From Actinomycetes bacterium (GTDB lineage Bacteria; Actinomycetota; Acidimicrobiia; Acidimicrobiales; Microtrichaceae): a DNA stretch of 7,611 nucleotides. The translations under genes were made by a program, and so were the position numbers. Of the stretch, positions 5,211-7,611 are shown piece by piece. The notes beneath the pieces were generated by a model. That model did not search any database. It was not told the DNA's origin and saw only the letters and a list, made by a program, of their open reading frames with translations. Within the stretch, counting starts at the first letter, position 1; each line of letters starts with the position of its first letter. The stretch is taken from contig JAEVZA010000480.1 of assembly GCA_023392475.1 (NCBI GenBank), positions 1 to 7,611 on the forward strand, written 5' to 3'.

Positions 5211-6104
5211 ATGTCTGACCTGACCTTCGACGGCAAGGTCGCGATCGTCACCGGCGCCGGTGGCGGCCTCGGCAAGTCGCACGCCCTCGAGCTCGCCCGC
5301 CGCGGCGCCCGGATCGTCGTCAACGACCTCGGCGGCTCCGTCAGCGGTGAGGGCGACAACGCCTCGGCCGCGCAGCTCGTCGTCGACGAGATCACGGCCG
5401 CCGGCGGCGAGGCCGTCGCCAACCACGACTCCGTGGCCACCCCCGAGGGCGGCAAGGCGATCGTCGACGCCGCGGTCGAGGCCTTCGGCACGGTCGACAT
5501 CGTCATCAACAACGCCGGCATCCTGCGCGACAAGACCTTCCACAACATGACGCCCGAGCTCCTCGAGCCGGTCATCGCCGTGCACCTGCTCGGCGCCTTC
5601 TACGTGACCCAGCCGGCGTGGCTCATCATGCGGGAGAAGGGCTACGGCCGCGTCGTCAACACGAGCTCGAACTCGGGCCTGCTCGGCAACTTCGGCCAGG
5701 CGAACTACGGCGCCGCGAAGCTCGGCCTCGTCGGCTTCACCCGCGTGCTCGCCAACGAGGGCAAGTCGAAGGGCATCAAGGTCAACGCCATCGCGCCGGT
5801 CGCGAAGACCCGCATGACCGAGGACCTGCTCGGCCCGCTCGGCGACAAGCTGGAGCCGTCCGAGGTCACGCCGACGGTCATCTACCTCGCCTCCGAGGAG
5901 TGCCCCGTGAACGGCGAGGTGTACTCGGTCGCCGGCGGCGTCGTCGCCCGGTACTTCATCGGCCTCACGCCGGGCTGGTACCAGGAGGGCCACTCGGCCG
6001 AGGACGTGCGCGACCACTTCGAGCAGATCCGCGACGAGTCCGGCTACATCGTCCCCGAGGATCCCTCGGGCGAGCTGCGCAAGCTGCTCGAGACGCTGAG
6101 CTAG
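5211..6104 (+). CDS. SDR, MFE-2/Hsd4A-like (3R)-hydroxyacyl-CoA dehydrogenase
   Basis: A 297-residue classical short-chain dehydrogenase. TGAGGGLG (14-21) binds the nucleotide, and Asp39 after the second strand (VVNDLGG) favours NAD+ over NADP+. NNAG is at 100-103 and the catalytic set is Asn/Ser153/Tyr166/Lys170 in TSSNSG...GNFGQANYGAAK. The GNFGQANY-x-AAKLGL stretch is typical of the dehydrogenase domain of peroxisomal multifunctional enzyme 2 (HSD17B4) and of actinobacterial Hsd4A-like proteins, which oxidise (3R)-hydroxyacyl-CoA and in some cases 17-beta-hydroxysteroids. Here it is a stand-alone domain: after the core there is only a C-terminal arm (about 255-297), with no hydratase or SCP-2 domain. 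It follows the acyl-CoA synthetase by 115 nt on the same strand and would act two steps later in beta-oxidation. The ATG start has a good ribosome site and fits the family N-terminus. A generic FabG-like reductase is the main alternative. Confidence 0.92.
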   Translation: MSDLTFDGKVAIVTGAGGGLGKSHALELARRGARIVVNDLGGSVSGEGDNASAAQLVVDEITAAGGEAVANHDSVATPEGGKAIVDAAVEAFGTVDIVINNAGILRDKTFHNMTPELLEPVIAVHLLGAFYVTQPAWLIMREKGYGRVVNTSSNSGLLGNFGQANYGAAKLGLVGFTRVLANEGKSKGIKVNAIAPVAKTRMTEDLLGPLGDKLEPSEVTPTVIYLASEECPVNGEVYSVAGGVVARYFIGLTPGWYQEGHSAEDVRDHFEQIRDESGYIVPEDPSGELRKLLETLS

Positions 6105-6119
6105 GCCCGATCGCTTCCC

Positions 6120-6150
6120 GGGTCGCGGGCACCACCGGTGCTCGCGACCC
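6120..6150. terminator. Bidirectional terminator between convergent genes
   Basis: GGGTCGCGGGCACC (6120-6133) and GGTGCTCGCGACCC (6137-6150) form a 14-bp stem with a single G-T wobble and a 3-nt loop. It sits 15 nt after the SDR stop and 17 nt beyond the acyltransferase stop. The strong, symmetric stem between converging genes fits a shared terminator. It lacks a T-run on either side. Confidence 0.75.
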
Positions 6151-6166
6151 TCCGAGGGCGGTCAAG

Positions 6167-7525
6167 TCAGCCCGGGGCGGGCGGCGGCGGGTCGGGCGGG
6201 GTCGGCGCGGTCGACGGGTCGGCCACCACCTCGCCCTCGTGCACGCGGACCATCTTCCCGGTGCGCAGGTCGAGCGTCTCCTTCTCGGCCGAGTAGCGCA
6301 GCTTCATGCGCAGCACCCGGAGCTCGACGAAGTAGTAGACGGGCATCGAGATCGCGAACGCGGCCGCGATCAGGATCGGCGTGCGCAGGACCTGGATGGC
6401 CGGCGACGCGTCCTCCCCGCCCGTGAGGGCGATGATGAACACGTACGGCAGGGCGTGCCAGACGTAGAGCGTGTACGAGAGCCGCCCCAGCCACTGGAAC
6501 GGCGGGAGCGAGAAGAGCTTCGTGAACCACCAGCTGCGGTGGTGGACGAGGCCGAACAGGATGGCGCCGAACGCGAGCGCCCCGAGCGTGTGGCCCCAGC
6601 GGAACCAGTACACGGGGCTCTGGGCGAGCATGTCGGGCCGGTTGAACTCGCTCGGCCCGTCGGGCAGGTACTTGAAGTACGGGAGCCCGAGCTTCTCGAA
6701 CAGCCCGAACGAGGTGACCAGGCACGTGATCCACACCACGACGCCGATCGTGGCCACGATCGTGATCGGCTTGCGCAGCCGCCCGATGCGCTCGGCGGTG
6801 AGGTGGGCGTTCACGATGGCGAGCAGCGCGCCGAGCATGAGCGCGTCGGGCCGCTGGAGCAGCGCCAGCCGGACGCCGGCGATCATGCCGGAGTCGTTCT
6901 GGAAGAACCCGGTGAACGCGAACCAGCGGGCCACCCCGATGGCCACGAAGCCGATGCCGAGGATCCAGCCGAGCTGCTTGACCCAGTTCCGGCGGATGCA
7001 CACGAGCACCGTCGCCGGGATGACGAAGTAGAACCACTCCTCCACCGACAGCGTCCAGAGGTGCCACATGTAGCGGTTGTTCTGGAGGTCGGGGTCGACC
7101 ATGTACAGGCCGTTCGGGAAGAACAGGTGGTACACGTAGGCGACCGCGGCGCCGGCGTCCTCGAGGATCCCCTTCAGCGAGATCGCCTCGATGTGGAGGA
7201 CCGTGCCGATCACGCCGATCACGATCCACACGCCGCAGAACAGCCACACCGACGGCAGGAGCCGGACGGCCCGGCGGGCGTAGAACTTCTTGAGGCCGAC
7301 GTCGCCGGTGTTGCGGTGCTCCTGGAGCAGCAGCGTGGTGATGAGGAAGCCGCTGAGCACGAAGAACGTGTCGACGATCGTGACCAGCGACTCGAAGTAG
7401 GTGAACAGGGCGTGGCCGATGAGCACGAGGCACACGCCGGTGCCGCGGATGCCGTCGAAGCCGCCGACGAGACCCAGCTTCGGGGCCTTGCTCGTGAACG
7501 GCGCGCGCTCGGCCGTGGCCGTCAC
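6167..7525 (-). CDS. Acyltransferase-3 (OafA-like) integral membrane protein
   Basis: A 452-residue polytopic membrane acyltransferase of the acyltransferase-3 family, which moves acyl groups from acyl-CoA to sugars, glycans or lipids across the cytoplasmic membrane. Family landmarks are GIRG (25-28) with His38 in LIGHAL as the proposed catalytic histidine, VDTFFVLSGFLIT (51-63), FYARRAVRLLP (81-91), WTLSVEEWFYF (157-167) and LGRLSYTLYVWHALPY (346-361). About ten hydrophobic segments run from 28 to 400. There is no C-terminal SGNH domain; instead residues 404-452 form a charged tail ending in a Pro-rich stretch (PSTAPTPPDPPPPAPG, 437-452). The start is GTG at 7523-7525; the next Met is too far inside (142). 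GGGGCGG lies just before it. It overlaps the end of a frame from the right by GTGA. The acceptor cannot be told; it converges on the SDR gene and is probably unrelated in function to the lipid block. Confidence 0.92.
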   Translation of the reverse strand: MTATAERAPFTSKAPKLGLVGGFDGIRGTGVCLVLIGHALFTYFESLVTIVDTFFVLSGFLITTLLLQEHRNTGDVGLKKFYARRAVRLLPSVWLFCGVWIVIGVIGTVLHIEAISLKGILEDAGAAVAYVYHLFFPNGLYMVDPDLQNNRYMWHLWTLSVEEWFYFVIPATVLVCIRRNWVKQLGWILGIGFVAIGVARWFAFTGFFQNDSGMIAGVRLALLQRPDALMLGALLAIVNAHLTAERIGRLRKPITIVATIGVVVWITCLVTSFGLFEKLGLPYFKYLPDGPSEFNRPDMLAQSPVYWFRWGHTLGALAFGAILFGLVHHRSWWFTKLFSLPPFQWLGRLSYTLYVWHALPYVFIIALTGGEDASPAIQVLRTPILIAAAFAISMPVYYFVELRVLRMKLRYSAEKETLDLRTGKMVRVHEGEVVADPSTAPTPPDPPPPAPG

Positions 7526-7611
7526 GTGCCGCCCCGGTCGGGATCAGGGGCCGCCGCGGACGACGGCGGACCGGACGGCGGCGGCGCCGGTGGGTCGTCG
7601 GGGCCCGGCGG
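7522..7611 (-). CDS. Partial: Pro/Ser/Ala-rich C-terminus of an upstream gene
   Basis: An open frame enters from the right edge and ends at TGA 7522-7524, overlapping the acyltransferase GTG as GTGA. The visible 29 residues are a disordered tail (PPGPDDPPAPPPSGPP, then Ser/Ala-rich, ending DRGGT). The stop-start overlap, like the ATGA at 1094-1097, supports a real coupled gene, and most third positions are G/C. A second frame ending at 7544-7546 is also open to the edge, so the choice is not settled. Nothing about function can be said from this fragment. Confidence 0.45.
   Translation of the reverse strand, partial: PPGPDDPPAPPPSGPPSSAAAPDPDRGGT

Noticed and set aside
2930..5575. Very long minus-strand open frame across the ligase and SDR genes
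   Set aside because: It runs antisense to two well-supported genes, its translation is repetitive Arg/Gly/Ala/Val/His-rich with no family motif, and such frames are expected in GC-rich codon usage.
4899..6017. 372-residue minus-strand frame opposite the SDR gene
   Set aside because: It is a His/Asp/Val/Arg-rich antisense shadow without motifs. The plus-strand SDR has all catalytic residues.
6162..7433. Second long minus-strand frame over the acyltransferase
   Set aside because: It is the off-frame shadow of the acyltransferase, Arg/His/Pro-rich and without hydrophobic segments.
1..7611. Mobile element, phage, CRISPR, defence or toxin-antitoxin genes
   Set aside because: No transposase, integrase, repeat array, tRNA-attachment pattern or recognisable defence domain was found; base composition looks even across the window.

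Overview
The window is GC-rich (roughly 70% G+C by eye), with dense genes, short gaps, GTG starts and ATGA/GTGA stop-start overlaps. A coenzyme F420-type luciferase-like enzyme sits with actinobacterial-style lipid genes. This suggests an actinobacterial chromosome, possibly class Acidimicrobiia or a mycobacterium/nocardioform relative. The rank below phylum is inference. I see no rRNA, tRNA, CRISPR array, insertion sequence, integrase or phage gene.

Left block (48-3386, all minus strand). In transcription order it holds an acyl-CoA dehydrogenase (2223-3386), an RmlD-like NAD(P)-dependent sugar-nucleotide reductase/epimerase (1376-2218, only 4 nt after the dehydrogenase), a 72-residue protein of unknown function (1094-1312) and an Rv3520c-like F420-type luciferase-like monooxygenase (48-1097, sharing ATGA with the small gene). 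A 63-nt gap with a perfect 7-bp dyad separates the first pair from the second pair. A 7-bp hairpin at 15-32 probably ends the transcript.

Centre (3387-3472). An 86-nt divergent control region contains a perfect 12-bp palindrome and an overlapping 14-bp inverted repeat, which makes it a good candidate for a shared operator and promoter region.

Right-hand plus-strand block (3473-6104). It holds a FadD19-like acyl-CoA synthetase (3473-5095), then after 115 nt a short-chain dehydrogenase resembling the (3R)-hydroxyacyl-CoA dehydrogenase domain of MFE-2 and actinobacterial Hsd4A (5211-6104). A 14-bp stem at 6120-6150 lies between this gene and the convergent acyltransferase-3 membrane protein (6167-7525, minus). 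The acyltransferase start overlaps, by GTGA, a reading frame that enters from the right edge and reads as a Pro-rich protein tail (7522-7611).

Taken together, acyl-CoA ligation, alpha-beta dehydrogenation and beta-hydroxy oxidation are present, next to an F420-type oxidoreductase. This looks like part of a beta-oxidation module for a bulky or branched acyl chain. By family resemblance it recalls the sterol side-chain genes of mycobacteria, but the substrate cannot be read from the sequence. A hydratase and a thiolase are not in the window. I did not find a clearly new type of system; the divergent control region, the coupled small protein and the gene grouping deserve the closest look.
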